This document shows positions 41,098 to 49,479 of a stretch of DNA of 64,000 nucleotides, in pieces. The first letter of the stretch is position 1. Each line of letters opens with the position of its first letter. The position numbers were made by a program, and so were the translations under genes. The DNA comes from RGIG8709 sp045575975 (GTDB lineage Bacteria; Bacillota; Clostridia; Monoglobales; Monoglobaceae), in NCBI GenBank assembly GCA_045575975.1, contig JAZNFO010000067.1:1-64000 (forward strand). The letters run 5' to 3'. The notes under the pieces are model-generated. The model saw only the letters and a list, made by a program, of their open reading frames with translations. It did not search any database and was not told the DNA's origin.

Positions 41098-41919
41098 ATG
41101 GTAAATTATACAGAAGAGAAAACGGGAACACAATTTGTGGAAATATCAAAAATAAGACCAAATCCATATCAGCCCAGGCAGGAGGTGGAAAGCGAGGCAC
41201 TTTCGGAGCTGGAGGAGTCCATAAGGCAGTATGGACTTATGCAGCCTGTGGTGCTTCGTCCTGCGGGGAATAATGAATATGAGCTTATTGCAGGAGAGAG
41301 AAGACTAAGAGCCTGCAAAAATATAGGACTTCTTGAGATTAATGCAGTTATTGTCAGGGCAAGCGGAACAGACAGTGCCATTATGGCATTGATTGAAAAT
41401 ATCCAGAGGGAAAATCTTTGCTACATAGAAGAGGCGGAAGCCTATCTTTCCCTGATTGCAGTTCACGGTCTGACTCAGGAGGAGCTTGCTGTAAGGCTTG
41501 GGAAAAAGCAGTCCACCATAGCAAACAAAATCCGTATTTTAAAGCTTTCCCCTGATATAAGAAAAAAGCTTGCGGAAAACAATCTGACAGAACGCCACGC
41601 AAGAGCGCTCCTTAAAATTCAGGACGAAAAACTGAGAAAAAAAGCACTTGATGAAATAATTGAAAAAGGTTTAAATGTTTCAAAAAGCGAGGAGCTTGTT
41701 GAAAAAATCTTAAATCAGGAGGAAGAAAAAAAAGAAAAGCCTGCAGAGGTTAAAAATATAAGGGTTTTCAAGGATGTTCGCATCTTTGCCAACACTATAA
41801 AGAAAGCTATAGATATAATGAAAAAATCCGGTATAGATGCACAATCCTCCAAAGAGGAAACGGATGACTTTATAGAATACACCATAAAAATTCCCAAAAA
41901 ACTGGAAAAGGGAGTATAA
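41098..41919 (+). CDS. noc: ParB/Spo0J-family protein, probably nucleoid occlusion protein Noc
   Basis: This CTP-dependent DNA clamp of the ParB family loads at specific sites. Noc blocks septum assembly over the nucleoid. The 273-residue protein has the ParB N-terminal nuclease-like domain with GERRLRACKNIGL (near residue 67) and ENIQRENLCYIEEAEAY (near 98), then a helix-turn-helix (LTQEELAVRLGKKQSTIANKIR). The start is ATG 41098 with AAAGGAGG; longer frames run through a terminator. No parA neighbours it and no canonical parS (TGTTTCACGTGAAACA) was seen, which favours Noc over Spo0J without proving it. Confidence 0.75.
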   Translation: MVNYTEEKTGTQFVEISKIRPNPYQPRQEVESEALSELEESIRQYGLMQPVVLRPAGNNEYELIAGERRLRACKNIGLLEINAVIVRASGTDSAIMALIENIQRENLCYIEEAEAYLSLIAVHGLTQEELAVRLGKKQSTIANKIRILKLSPDIRKKLAENNLTERHARALLKIQDEKLRKKALDEIIEKGLNVSKSEELVEKILNQEEEKKEKPAEVKNIRVFKDVRIFANTIKKAIDIMKKSGIDAQSSKEETDDFIEYTIKIPKKLEKGV

Positions 41920-41964
41920 AAAATTCCCCTGTTGTCAATCCTATCCATAAGGAGGCGATTGACA

Positions 41965-42699
41965 ATGAAAAATAAAAAAAAGAATGTGAAGCTTGTAAAT
42001 ACTGAGAAAAAGGAACTGCTAACAAAGAATGCAAAAAGGGCATACATAGCTCTTCTTGCAGCTGTGGTAATTGTAAGCGGATCGGCATTTATAAGGCATA
42101 GCAGAGAAGCTGCAAAAGATATTGAAACAGCCTTTGACGAAAAGCTCTGGGAGGATGCCATAGAGGATGTGTCGCCCGACACATTTGAAGAAACCGTTGT
42201 TTCTGACAGTGTGGTAACGGAAGAGGTTCAGCCAATTCCTGAAACAGAAGATACGGCAGATTTTCAGGAAGAAACTGTTATGGCGTCTGCCCCTGCTACG
42301 GAGCCTGTTGTTCCCGCAATAGGAAAAATTATTCGTGAGTTTTCAGGGGATGAGCTGATTTATAGCAGCTCAACGGGAGACTTTCGCACTCACAACGGTA
42401 TTGATATAAAGGGTGCAGAGGGTGATAAGGTTCTTGCAGTAATGGACGGTGAGGTTATAAGATGCGAAAAGGATGAACGATATGGAATTGTTGTGGAAAT
42501 AAAGCACGAAGACGGTCTTGTTTCAAGATATATGGGACTTCAGAGTGAAAGCTTTATTGAAAAAGGAAAGTTTGTTAAAAAAGGCGATATAATCGGTGGT
42601 ATAGGCACTCCGGGAGCCTTTGAAGAAGAGGATGGCCCTCATCTTCATTTTGAGGTTCAAAAGGATGACAATTATATGAATCCTTCCTTATATTTTTAG
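41965..42699 (+). CDS. M23-family peptidase, SpoIIQ-like
   Basis: This 244-residue protein has one N-terminal membrane segment (about residues 24-40), an acidic low-complexity linker (about 50-115) and a C-terminal LytM/M23 domain. The zinc-site residues are present: HNGID (near 148) and HLHFE (near 231). SpoIIQ has this build, bridges the forespore membrane to SpoIIIAH, and in Clostridia keeps its zinc ligands. An envelope endopeptidase role is the alternative. AAGGAGG at 41948-41954 precedes the ATG. It is 45 bases downstream of noc. Confidence 0.8.
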   Translation: MKNKKKNVKLVNTEKKELLTKNAKRAYIALLAAVVIVSGSAFIRHSREAAKDIETAFDEKLWEDAIEDVSPDTFEETVVSDSVVTEEVQPIPETEDTADFQEETVMASAPATEPVVPAIGKIIREFSGDELIYSSSTGDFRTHNGIDIKGAEGDKVLAVMDGEVIRCEKDERYGIVVEIKHEDGLVSRYMGLQSESFIEKGKFVKKGDIIGGIGTPGAFEEEDGPHLHFEVQKDDNYMNPSLYF

Positions 42700-42721
42700 G
42701 CATTGAAAATAAAAATGCCTG

Positions 42722-42758
42722 AAATCCCCTCTTTTCAGCCGAAGAGGGGATTTTTTTG
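42722..42758 (+). terminator. Terminator of the M23 gene
   Basis: AATCCCCTCTT / AAGAGGGGATT stem followed by a T7 run. Confidence 0.92.
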
Positions 42759-42851
42759 TTAAAATGAAATGATTTTGTAACACACTTTTAATATTTCTTA
42801 TGGTATAATTAATATACTGTGTATAAATATATATTTTTGGAGGTATCAGGT

Positions 42852-43658
42852 ATGGATATGATAATGTCTTTTTTTCTTGGTATTGTTGAGGGTATAACCG
42901 AATGGCTTCCCATAAGCAGCACGGGACATATGATACTTGTTAATGAATTTTTTAAAAACTCATCTTCTTTTTTCAGAACGGATTTATATTTATATGTAAT
43001 TCAGCTTGGGGCAATTCTTGCAATCTGTACCATATATTTTAAAAAGCTTAACCCGTTTTCTCCGTCAAAAACAAGTCAGGAGAAAAAAGAAACCTTCAAT
43101 ATGTGGTTTAAGGTTATAGCTGCCTGCATACCTGCGGCGGTTTTCGGACTTTTATTAAATGACTATATGGAAAACTTTGAAAACTGGTATGTTATTTCCG
43201 CTACATTAATAATATATGGTATCTTGTTTATAATAATAGAAAGAAAAAACCGAAGTGCAAAAACAGAGAGTCTTTCGGACTTAAGCTATAAGACGGCAAT
43301 TTTAATTGGACTTTTCCAGGTCCTTTCCATAATCCCCGGAACATCAAGGTCCGGCTCAACAATCCTTGGGGGCATAATCCTCGGCTGTTCAAGAAACCTT
43401 GCAGCGGAGTTTTCGTTCTTCCTTGCAATTCCCGTTATGTTCGGGGTGAGTCTTTTAAAGCTTGTAACAAACGACTATCCTATGAGCCCAGCGGAATGGG
43501 GACTTCTGATTTCAGGAATGCTGGCGGCATACATAGTGTCTCTCGGGGCGGTTAAGTTTCTCACCGGTTATGTTAAAAGACACGATTTTAAAATTTTCGG
43601 ATATTACAGAATTATACTCGGTATAATTGTTATTTTATATTTTACTATAGTTGGATAA
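42852..43658 (+). CDS. uppP: Undecaprenyl-diphosphatase
   Basis: UppP (BacA) dephosphorylates undecaprenyl-PP at the outer face of the membrane to recycle the lipid carrier for peptidoglycan and other polymers; overproduction confers bacitracin resistance in other bacteria. The 268-residue polytopic protein has GIVEGITEWLPISSTGHMIL (residues 9-28) and the catalytic PGTSRSGSTI (near 170). ATG 42852 follows GGAGG by 8 bases. ftsK starts 11 bases downstream. Confidence 0.96.
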   Translation: MDMIMSFFLGIVEGITEWLPISSTGHMILVNEFFKNSSSFFRTDLYLYVIQLGAILAICTIYFKKLNPFSPSKTSQEKKETFNMWFKVIAACIPAAVFGLLLNDYMENFENWYVISATLIIYGILFIIIERKNRSAKTESLSDLSYKTAILIGLFQVLSIIPGTSRSGSTILGGIILGCSRNLAAEFSFFLAIPVMFGVSLLKLVTNDYPMSPAEWGLLISGMLAAYIVSLGAVKFLTGYVKRHDFKIFGYYRIILGIIVILYFTIVG

Positions 43659-43669
43659 GAGGTATAAAA

Positions 43670-46414
43670 ATGGCTGAAACAAAAAAACAAAGGAGCCGCA
43701 CGGCAAAAGCAGAGCCTAAAGCAAAAAAACAAACTGCAAATAAAACAGCTCCCAAAAGGAGCACGGTTGAGGCTCAGAGAAGAAAAACAAAGAAAGCAAA
43801 AAGCCTCAATGCAGAGCTTCGGGGCATTATTTTAATTGCGGTTGGTGCGTTTTTAGCACTTTCATTTTTCACGGAAACTGCAGGTGTTCTGGGTAATTTT
43901 ATAAAAAACACCGTTATGGGATTTTTTGGCGGGGCATCAAATATCTTTTTTGTTTACATAATATGGATGGGTATAAATTCCTTTCTTGAAAAACACAAAT
44001 CAAAAGGAGGGTATAAACCCTGGGTGCTTTTCGGGCTTATGATTTTTTCTGCTGTGTTTGTGGCACTTTGTATGGAGGATACTGCCTGGTTTAAGCTTTC
44101 CTTTGTGGGAGAGATTAAGCAGATGTTCTCATACGGAATATCAGGCTATGGCGGCGGACTTATCGGAAGCACCATTGCAAGACTTCTTTATAAGATTATG
44201 GGAGCGGGCACATGGATTGTAACTATTGCTGCAATTCTTATTCTTTTAGTTGTTCTCACCGAAACCTCTATTGAGAAAATAGGAAAGAAAATTGCGGAAA
44301 AAATAAAGAAAAACGCAAAAGACCTGAACGAAAAGCTTACAAGAGAAATTCCTCTTGAAGAAGATGAAGAAGATGATATAGAAGAAATAAAGGTTGAAAA
44401 AAGCAAAAAGAAAAAAGAAGAGAAAGAAGAAAAACCTGCTTTGGAGAAAGATGTGCAGGCAGAGGTTAAAAGAGCGGATGATTATTTTGACCTATATTTT
44501 TCAGGACAGGAGGCAGAGGGAATTTTAGATGCTGTAAGAGAAAATAAGCCTCAGAGATTCACATTCTCGGATGAAGATATTGAAAAAATGGGATTTTCAT
44601 CAGATATAACCTTTGACACAGAGGAAGAGGAAGAAAAAACGGAAAAAACAAAGAAGGAAGTTGTTCTTCCTCGTGTGGAGGGAGTAAACAACGGACTTTT
44701 AACAACTCTCCCTGATGAAAAAGGAAAATACCACACAAAAGGCGATGATGATTTCGAGCCGCCCAGTCTTGTGCAGATAGAAGAGGCGGCGGATCCGTAT
44801 ACAAGAGCGGCAATAGACAGCGGAGTTCCTCTTGATGAAGCCTATCTTGCAGGCAAAAAAATGACAAAGGAAGAAACTTTAGCTGCTGCCAACAAAATCG
44901 GTATGGCTGCAGAAGAGTCCATTGAGGCAACGAAGCTTTTAAAGTATAAGCTTCCTCCTATGTCTCTTTTATCAAAACAGAAGCCACAGGAAAAAAGTGC
45001 GGCAGAAAGAAAAAGAGAGCTTGAAGACAAGGCAAACAGACTCCTTGACACTCTTGCAAGCTTTAAAGTGGATGCAAAAATTCTGAATATAACTCAGGGC
45101 CCAACGGTAACAAGATTTGAACTTCAGCCGGGCTTTGGTGTTAAGGTGTCAAAAATAACTCACCTGGCAGATGATATAGCGCTGAGCCTTGCGGCATCAG
45201 GGGTAAGAATTGAAGCACCTATTCCGGGGAAATCTGCCATAGGTATCGAAATTCCAAATGAAAAGGCAACACCCGTGCCTATCCGTGAGGTGCTTGATTC
45301 GGATAAGTTTAAAGACTTTAAATCAAAAACCGCCTTTGCCCTTGGTAAAGATATAGCGGGCAACTGCGTTGTGGCGGATATTGCCCAGTTCCCTCATATA
45401 TTAATAGCAGGTGCAACAGGTTCGGGTAAAAGTGTGTGCATAAATTCACTTATTGCAAGTATTTTGTATAAAGCAAAGCCAAATGAGGTAAAACTTATAA
45501 TGATAGACCCAAAAATGGTTGAGCTTGTTGTGTATAATGGTATTCCACATCTTTTAATCCCGGTTGTAACAGATCCTAAGCATGCGGCGGGGGCTCTTAA
45601 CTGGGCTGTAACAGAAATGAAGAACCGCTATAAGCTCTTGAAAGACAACAAGACGAGAAACCTTGAAGGCTTTAATGCACTTATGGAAGAAAACGGAACT
45701 CCCGAAAATAAGCTTCCAGAAATAGTTATTATCATAGACGAGCTTGCAGACCTTATGCTTGCTGCGAAAAGCGAAGTTGAGGATGCTATAAACTCTCTTG
45801 CAGCACTTGCAAGAGCGGCGGGAATGTATCTTGTTATTGCAACCCAGAGACCGTCGGTTGATGTTATCACAGGGGTTATAAAGGCAAATGTTCCCTCAAG
45901 AATTTCTTTTGCGGTTTCATCACAGATTGACAGCCGAACAATTCTTGATGCTCAGGGAGCAGAAAAGCTTCTTGGAAAGGGCGATATGCTTTATGCTCCA
46001 AGAGGCGCCATAAAGCCAATGCGTATTCAGGGCAATTTCCTTTCAGACGGAGAAATTGAAAATATTATTTCCTATATAAAGAATCAGTTTGAGGCAGATT
46101 ATGATGAATCTATCCTTGAGCAGATAGAAAAAGAGCAGGAAGAAAAGAAACAGGAAGAGTCTCAAACGGAGACCAAAACCCGTGAGGGTGAAAGGGACGA
46201 GCTTTTCTATAAGGTTGCGGAAATGTTTGTTCAGGCAGGGCAGGGCTCGGTTGCAATGCTTCAGAGAAGATATAAGATAGGATATCAGAGAGCGGCAAGA
46301 ATTATTGACCAGCTTGAAGAGGCAAGAATACTTGGTCCTTTTGAGGGTTCAAAGCCGAGACAGGTGCTTATATCCCATAATGAATTTATGGAAATGATGT
46401 CCCACCGTGACTAG
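43670..46414 (+). CDS. ftsK: DNA translocase FtsK/SpoIIIE
   Basis: This hexameric ATPase pumps chromosome DNA through the division or sporulation septum. The 914-residue protein has an unusually long Lys/Ala-rich N-terminal tail (residues 1-45), four membrane segments (to about 200), a charged linker (about 210-430), the RecA-like motor with GATGSGKSVCINSL (near 580) and IVIIIDELADLM (near 685), and a gamma domain with YKIGYQRAARIIDQLEE (near 870) for reading oriented DNA motifs. In a spore former it could serve as SpoIIIE; no second copy is visible here. Confidence 0.96.
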   Translation: MAETKKQRSRTAKAEPKAKKQTANKTAPKRSTVEAQRRKTKKAKSLNAELRGIILIAVGAFLALSFFTETAGVLGNFIKNTVMGFFGGASNIFFVYIIWMGINSFLEKHKSKGGYKPWVLFGLMIFSAVFVALCMEDTAWFKLSFVGEIKQMFSYGISGYGGGLIGSTIARLLYKIMGAGTWIVTIAAILILLVVLTETSIEKIGKKIAEKIKKNAKDLNEKLTREIPLEEDEEDDIEEIKVEKSKKKKEEKEEKPALEKDVQAEVKRADDYFDLYFSGQEAEGILDAVRENKPQRFTFSDEDIEKMGFSSDITFDTEEEEEKTEKTKKEVVLPRVEGVNNGLLTTLPDEKGKYHTKGDDDFEPPSLVQIEEAADPYTRAAIDSGVPLDEAYLAGKKMTKEETLAAANKIGMAAEESIEATKLLKYKLPPMSLLSKQKPQEKSAAERKRELEDKANRLLDTLASFKVDAKILNITQGPTVTRFELQPGFGVKVSKITHLADDIALSLAASGVRIEAPIPGKSAIGIEIPNEKATPVPIREVLDSDKFKDFKSKTAFALGKDIAGNCVVADIAQFPHILIAGATGSGKSVCINSLIASILYKAKPNEVKLIMIDPKMVELVVYNGIPHLLIPVVTDPKHAAGALNWAVTEMKNRYKLLKDNKTRNLEGFNALMEENGTPENKLPEIVIIIDELADLMLAAKSEVEDAINSLAALARAAGMYLVIATQRPSVDVITGVIKANVPSRISFAVSSQIDSRTILDAQGAEKLLGKGDMLYAPRGAIKPMRIQGNFLSDGEIENIISYIKNQFEADYDESILEQIEKEQEEKKQEESQTETKTREGERDELFYKVAEMFVQAGQGSVAMLQRRYKIGYQRAARIIDQLEEARILGPFEGSKPRQVLISHNEFMEMMSHRD

Positions 46415-46628
46415 GGCTTATGGTTGCAGGCTGTGAAAACCCCTATTTTAAGGCTTTTTTTCGGTAGTTATAATGTAAATCGTCTGGATTTTTTTGTGCA
46501 AAGTAACGAAATTGTAACAAATTGCAAAAAAATGGTGGAAAAAATTTAAGTTATGTAGTAGAATATAAATATCTTGTTAGGATAGAAATTAATGAATTCT
46601 ATTTATATAATTAAAAAGGAGAAAAAAA

Positions 46629-46904
46629 ATGAATAAGCAAGAATTAATCTCAGCTATGGCTGAAAAGGCAAATCTTTCAAAAAAGGATGCAGAAGCTGCT
46701 CTTAACGCTTTCATTGCATCAGTAGAAGGCGCACTCGCTAAGGGTGACAAAGTTCAGCTCGTTGGCTTCGGTGGTTTCGAAGTTAGAGAAAGAGCTGCTA
46801 GAACAGGCAGAAATCCTCAGACAGGTGCAGAAATGAAAATTGCTGCTGCTAAAGTTCCGGCTTTCAAAGCAGGTAGCGCATTCAAAGCTCTTATCAACAA
46901 ATAA
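46629..46904 (+). CDS. hup: HU family DNA-binding protein
   Basis: This histone-like dimer bends and compacts DNA. The 91-residue protein has the HU signature GFGGFEVRERAARTGRNPQ (about residues 46-64) and the expected C-terminal VPAFKAGSAFKALINK. Its codons (GCT, CTC, GGC) are closer to a highly expressed set than those of its neighbours. AAAAGGAG is the ribosome binding site, and a terminator follows at once, so it is monocistronic. The 213-bp upstream gap holds only A/T-rich promoter sequence. Confidence 0.98.
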   Translation: MNKQELISAMAEKANLSKKDAEAALNAFIASVEGALAKGDKVQLVGFGGFEVRERAARTGRNPQTGAEMKIAAAKVPAFKAGSAFKALINK

Positions 46905-46918
46905 GAAGATTTTTCACG

Positions 46919-46950
46919 AAGGTCGCAAAAATTTGCGACCTTTATTTTTT
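46919..46950 (+). terminator. Terminator of hup
   Basis: Stem AAGGTCGCAAA / TTTGCGACCTT followed by TATTTTTTT. Confidence 0.92.
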
Positions 46951-47050
46951 TACTTTGTCCGAAATCCGGCACTCTCAAAGCTGTGTATTGATAATAAAAA
47001 AACTTTTTTTTGAGATAATAATAACATTCGTTATAATATTGGTGAATTAT

Positions 47051-47290
47051 ATGAGACTTGATAAATACTTGAAGGTATCCCGACTTATAAAAAGAAGAAC
47101 AGTTGCAAACGAAGCCTGCGACGGCGGAAGAGTTATGGCAAACGGAAGAGTTGTTAAAGCTTCCTATGATGTTAAAACGGGGGATATTCTTGAAATAACA
47201 TTTGGAAACAAAACCCTTAAAATAAAGGTAACAGAGGTTAAGGAAACTGTGAAGAAGGATGATGCCCAGACACTTTACGAGGTGGTTTAA
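47051..47290 (+). CDS. rqcP: S4-domain RNA-binding protein RqcP (YabO)
   Basis: RqcP binds 50S-peptidyl-tRNA complexes and works with RqcH in adding alanine tails to stalled chains. The 79-residue protein is essentially one S4 domain: MRLDKYLKVSRLIKRRTVAN, then GRVMANGRVVKASYDVKTGD. The ATG at 47051 has GGTGA 6 bases before it; the longer in-frame extension contains no similarity and is ignored. In Bacilli it lies near hup/mazG/spoIIE genes; hup adjacency is kept here. Confidence 0.9.
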   Translation: MRLDKYLKVSRLIKRRTVANEACDGGRVMANGRVVKASYDVKTGDILEITFGNKTLKIKVTEVKETVKKDDAQTLYEVV

Positions 47291-47394
47291 AGCGGGTTTA
47301 TGTACTTTGTATATTGACAGAAAAGGAAAAATGGTATAAGATAATGAATATGTGGAAAAAAGTAGTAAAGTTCATTCAGAAAGGAAATTTTAAT

Positions 47395-48405
47395 ATGTTT
47401 GGACAGGATATTGGCATAGATTTGGGAACTGCCTCTGTTTTGGTGTATATAAAAGGCAAGGGCATTGTGGCAAAGGAGCCTTCTGTTGTTGCTGTTGATA
47501 AAAACACCAACAAGCTTTATGCTGTGGGCGAGGATGCCCAGAAGATGCTTGGCAGAACTCCGGGAAATATTGTTGCCATCCGCCCTCTTCGTGACGGTGT
47601 TATTTCTGATTATAACACAACTGAAAGAATGATTAAGCATTTTTTAAGCAAGGCTTGTAAAAAAAGCATTTTCAAGCCACGGGTTATTATATGTGTTCCA
47701 AGCGGTGTAACCGAGGTTGAAGAAAGAGCGGTTGTTGATGCGGGAATTCAGGCAGGTGCAAGCAAGGTGCATCTTATTGAAGAGCCTCTTGCTGCTGCTA
47801 TTGGTGTTGGCATTGATATTGCTCAGCCCTATGGTTCGATGATTGTTGATATGGGCGGAGGAACATCGGATGTTGCGGTTATTTCTCTTGGGGGAATTGT
47901 AACAAGCGAATCAATTAAGATTGCAGGTGATAAGTTTGACGAGGCAATCGTGAGATTTATCAGAAAGAAATATAATATTTTAATCGGTGAAAGAACTGCA
48001 GAGGATTTGAAAATAAAAATCGGCTGTGTATATAAGAGAGAGGATAATCCGGTTATGGAGGTTCGTGGCAGAAGCCTTGTTTCAGGACTTCCAAAGACCA
48101 TAAATGTCAGTGCAAACGAAATGCTTGAAGCACTTTCTGAGCCTGCACAGGCAATTGTTGATGCGGTTAAGGCTGTTCTTGAAAAAACCCCGCCTGAATT
48201 AATCGGGGATATAAGTGCAAGAGGAATTGTTTTAACCGGCGGCGGAGCGCTTATCTATGGAATGGATAAGCTTATCCAGATTGAAACCGGAATAAGAACA
48301 ATTGTTGCAGAGGATGCAGAAAGCTGCGTTGCCCTCGGCACAGGCAGAGCCCTTGATAACATCGCAATCCTGCAGAGCTATAATCCAACAAAAAGAAAAG
48401 CTTAG
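47395..48405 (+). CDS. mreB: Rod shape-determining protein MreB/Mbl
   Basis: This bacterial actin directs lateral cell-wall synthesis. The 336-residue protein starts FGQDIGIDLGTASVLVY (phosphate 1), with IVDMGGGTSDVAVISLGG (phosphate 2, near residue 158) and GIVLTGGGALIYGMDKLI (adenosine motif, near 280). mreC and mreD are not downstream, which points to an Mbl or MreBH-type paralogue or a dispersed mre locus. ATG 47395 follows AAAGGAAA; a TTGACA box at 47314-47319 with TAAGAT at 47337-47342 may be its promoter. Confidence 0.93.
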   Translation: MFGQDIGIDLGTASVLVYIKGKGIVAKEPSVVAVDKNTNKLYAVGEDAQKMLGRTPGNIVAIRPLRDGVISDYNTTERMIKHFLSKACKKSIFKPRVIICVPSGVTEVEERAVVDAGIQAGASKVHLIEEPLAAAIGVGIDIAQPYGSMIVDMGGGTSDVAVISLGGIVTSESIKIAGDKFDEAIVRFIRKKYNILIGERTAEDLKIKIGCVYKREDNPVMEVRGRSLVSGLPKTINVSANEMLEALSEPAQAIVDAVKAVLEKTPPELIGDISARGIVLTGGGALIYGMDKLIQIETGIRTIVAEDAESCVALGTGRALDNIAILQSYNPTKRKA

Positions 48406-48469
48406 TATGTAGGCATCCCTTTAAGGTGATAAGCCAATTTGCTACTTTGTATTTTGGCGACAAACATCG

Positions 48470-48515
48470 GAAAAAGCCTCGGCAATCCACAAAGGATTGC
48501 CTTTTTTTTTGCCTT
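48470..48515 (+). terminator. Terminator of mreB, built from repeat family A core
   Basis: GGCAATCC / GGATTGCC (48481-48500) has a 4-base loop and a run of ten T residues. The surrounding AAAAAGCCTCGGCAATCCACAAAGG-like block is the core of repeat family A, so the repeat has terminator function here. Confidence 0.85.
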
Positions 48516-48545
48516 GTTTGCCATCCAAAATCCTTTGTTTCAAAA

Positions 48546-48676
48546 AAGCCTTCCCCTTGAGGGGAAGGTGGGTTTTGCGGAGCAAAACTCGGATGAGGTG
48601 TTATAGCAACAAATGCATTTGCAATCTACACCTCACCACCGTCTGCGACGGAGCCTCTCCTCAAGGAGAAGCCTTG
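48546..48676. repeat. Multi-hairpin intergenic element, family C
   Basis: The left end AAGCCTTCCCCTTGAGGGG and right end TCTCCTCAAGGAGAAGCCTT are imperfect inverted repeats, each itself a hairpin. Inside are GTTTTG/CAAAAC and GAGGTGT (48595-48601) / ACACCTC (48629-48635) stems. I recall similar CTTCCCCTTGAGGGGAAG elements from many gut Firmicutes. It is non-coding and probably a non-autonomous mobile element. Confidence 0.75.
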
Positions 48677-48705
48677 GGCATCCCACGGGAAATTTATATT
48701 AAACT

Positions 48706-48737
48706 GAAAAAGGACTGCGAAAGCAGTCCCTTTTTTT
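48706..48737. terminator. Bidirectional terminator after the truncated toxin gene
   Basis: AAAAAGGACTGC / GCAGTCCCTTTTTTT. The same hairpin sequence recurs at 49997-50030. Confidence 0.85.
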
Positions 48738-48882
48738 ATGTAAAGTCAGTATCAAAAATAATCTTAAGATAATCCCGCCGTCCATACAGAATGCGGTAAA
48801 TTGAAACATATTCATTATCGACTTTATAAAAAATAAGGTAGTTTCCGCTGACTAAATAGCGGAAGTCCGTATCAAATGACAC
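48736..48882 (-). pseudogene. RelE/ParE-type toxin, N-terminal part deleted
   Basis: The remaining 48 codons from a possible GTG read FDTDFRYLVSGNYLIFY then YRILYGRRDYLKIIF, the C-terminal half of RelE/ParE-superfamily toxins. The normal first 50-60 residues, including the two N-terminal helices and the beginning of the sheet, are missing. The fragment begins only 3 bases after the antitoxin stop. So a deletion removed the toxin start while leaving the antitoxin intact. A short translated product is possible, but a working ribonuclease or gyrase inhibitor is unlikely. Confidence 0.8.
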
Positions 48883-48885
48883 CTT

Positions 48886-49131
48886 TTAAACCCCCAAAGC
48901 GGATTTTATATCATCATTTGATAACCAGCCATCTTCATTTGCTGTTTTTTCTGCTTTTGCAAGTTTACCCATAAGCTTGATAATTGCCTTTGTTTTTTCA
49001 TATTCCTCCATATCCACAATAGCATATCGTCCTCTGCCGTTTTTGGTAAGAAAAACAGGCTCATCTATGGAAATTTCTTTTAAAACTTCTGCATAATTTC
49101 TTAAATCTGATACAGGTCTGATATTTGGCAT
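48886..49131 (-). CDS. Phd/YefM-family antitoxin
   Basis: This 81-residue protein has the N-terminal DNA-binding Phd fold (PNIRPVSDLRNYAEVLKEI, then EPVFLTKNGRGRYAIVDMEEYE, about residues 25-45) and a C-terminal toxin-binding tail (KTANEDGWLSNDDIKSALGV). A GGAGG site precedes it, and a minus-strand promoter (TTGTAT ... TATAAT, about 49159-49190) is visible. Its partner toxin is truncated, leaving an orphan antitoxin that may protect against related toxins or be drifting. Confidence 0.88.
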   Translation of the reverse strand: MPNIRPVSDLRNYAEVLKEISIDEPVFLTKNGRGRYAIVDMEEYEKTKAIIKLMGKLAKAEKTANEDGWLSNDDIKSALGV

Positions 49132-49207
49132 AATAAAACCTCCAATTTGTTTGTTGTAATTATTATATCATAATTTTAAGTAAAATACAACAGCAAATTT
49201 ATTTTTC

Positions 49208-49236
49208 TTGATAAACAAAAAATTATGTGGTATAAT
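49208..49236 (+). promoter_or_regulatory. Promoter of the structured leader / SLOG gene
   Basis: TTGATA (49208-49213) and a perfect TATAAT (49231-49236) have a 17-base spacer. Predicted start near 49243. Confidence 0.82.
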
Positions 49237-49240
49237 AAAC

Positions 49241-49461
49241 TTGCTACAACTTTTTTTGTTATGTCATTTATTGACAACACTTAATTGAATAAACCTTAAT
49301 TCAGAGGGTACGCTATATGTAAAAAGCGTACACTTTGTTTCGTCATACTCTTGAATTAAGGTTTAGGTGTAATGAAAAAAGTGTGTAGCAACCTTTGAAG
49401 CAAAGTCCCTGCGTTTTTTTTAGTGCGTGGCTCTGCTTTCGGGTAGGCTACGCACTTTTTT
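49241..49461 (+). ncRNA. Candidate structured leader RNA / small RNA with tandem terminators
   Basis: About 220 nt run between a consensus promoter and the SLOG gene with no reading frame. A closing pairing TTGCTACA (49241-49248) / TGTAGCAA (49384-49391) encloses a perfect 13-bp stem AAACCTTAATTCA (49291-49303) / TGAATTAAGGTTT (49352-49364), which itself encloses GTACGC / GCGTAC (49308-49313, 49326-49331). Two terminator hairpins follow: CTTTG/CAAAG with eight T residues (49388-49421) and AGTGCGTGGC / GCTACGCACT with six T residues (49422-49461). The 3' arm of the second can instead pair with AAAAAAGTGTGTAGC (49375-49389), overlapping the closing stem, a layout like a riboswitch or attenuator. 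No known class is recognised. Confidence 0.6.
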
Positions 49462-49479
49462 ATTTAGCGGGGGTATATT

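Noticed and set aside
41098..41919. Spo0J/ParB with nearby parS
   Set aside because: No TGTTTCACGTGAAACA-like site and no parA neighbour were found, so chromosome-partition ParB is less supported than Noc.
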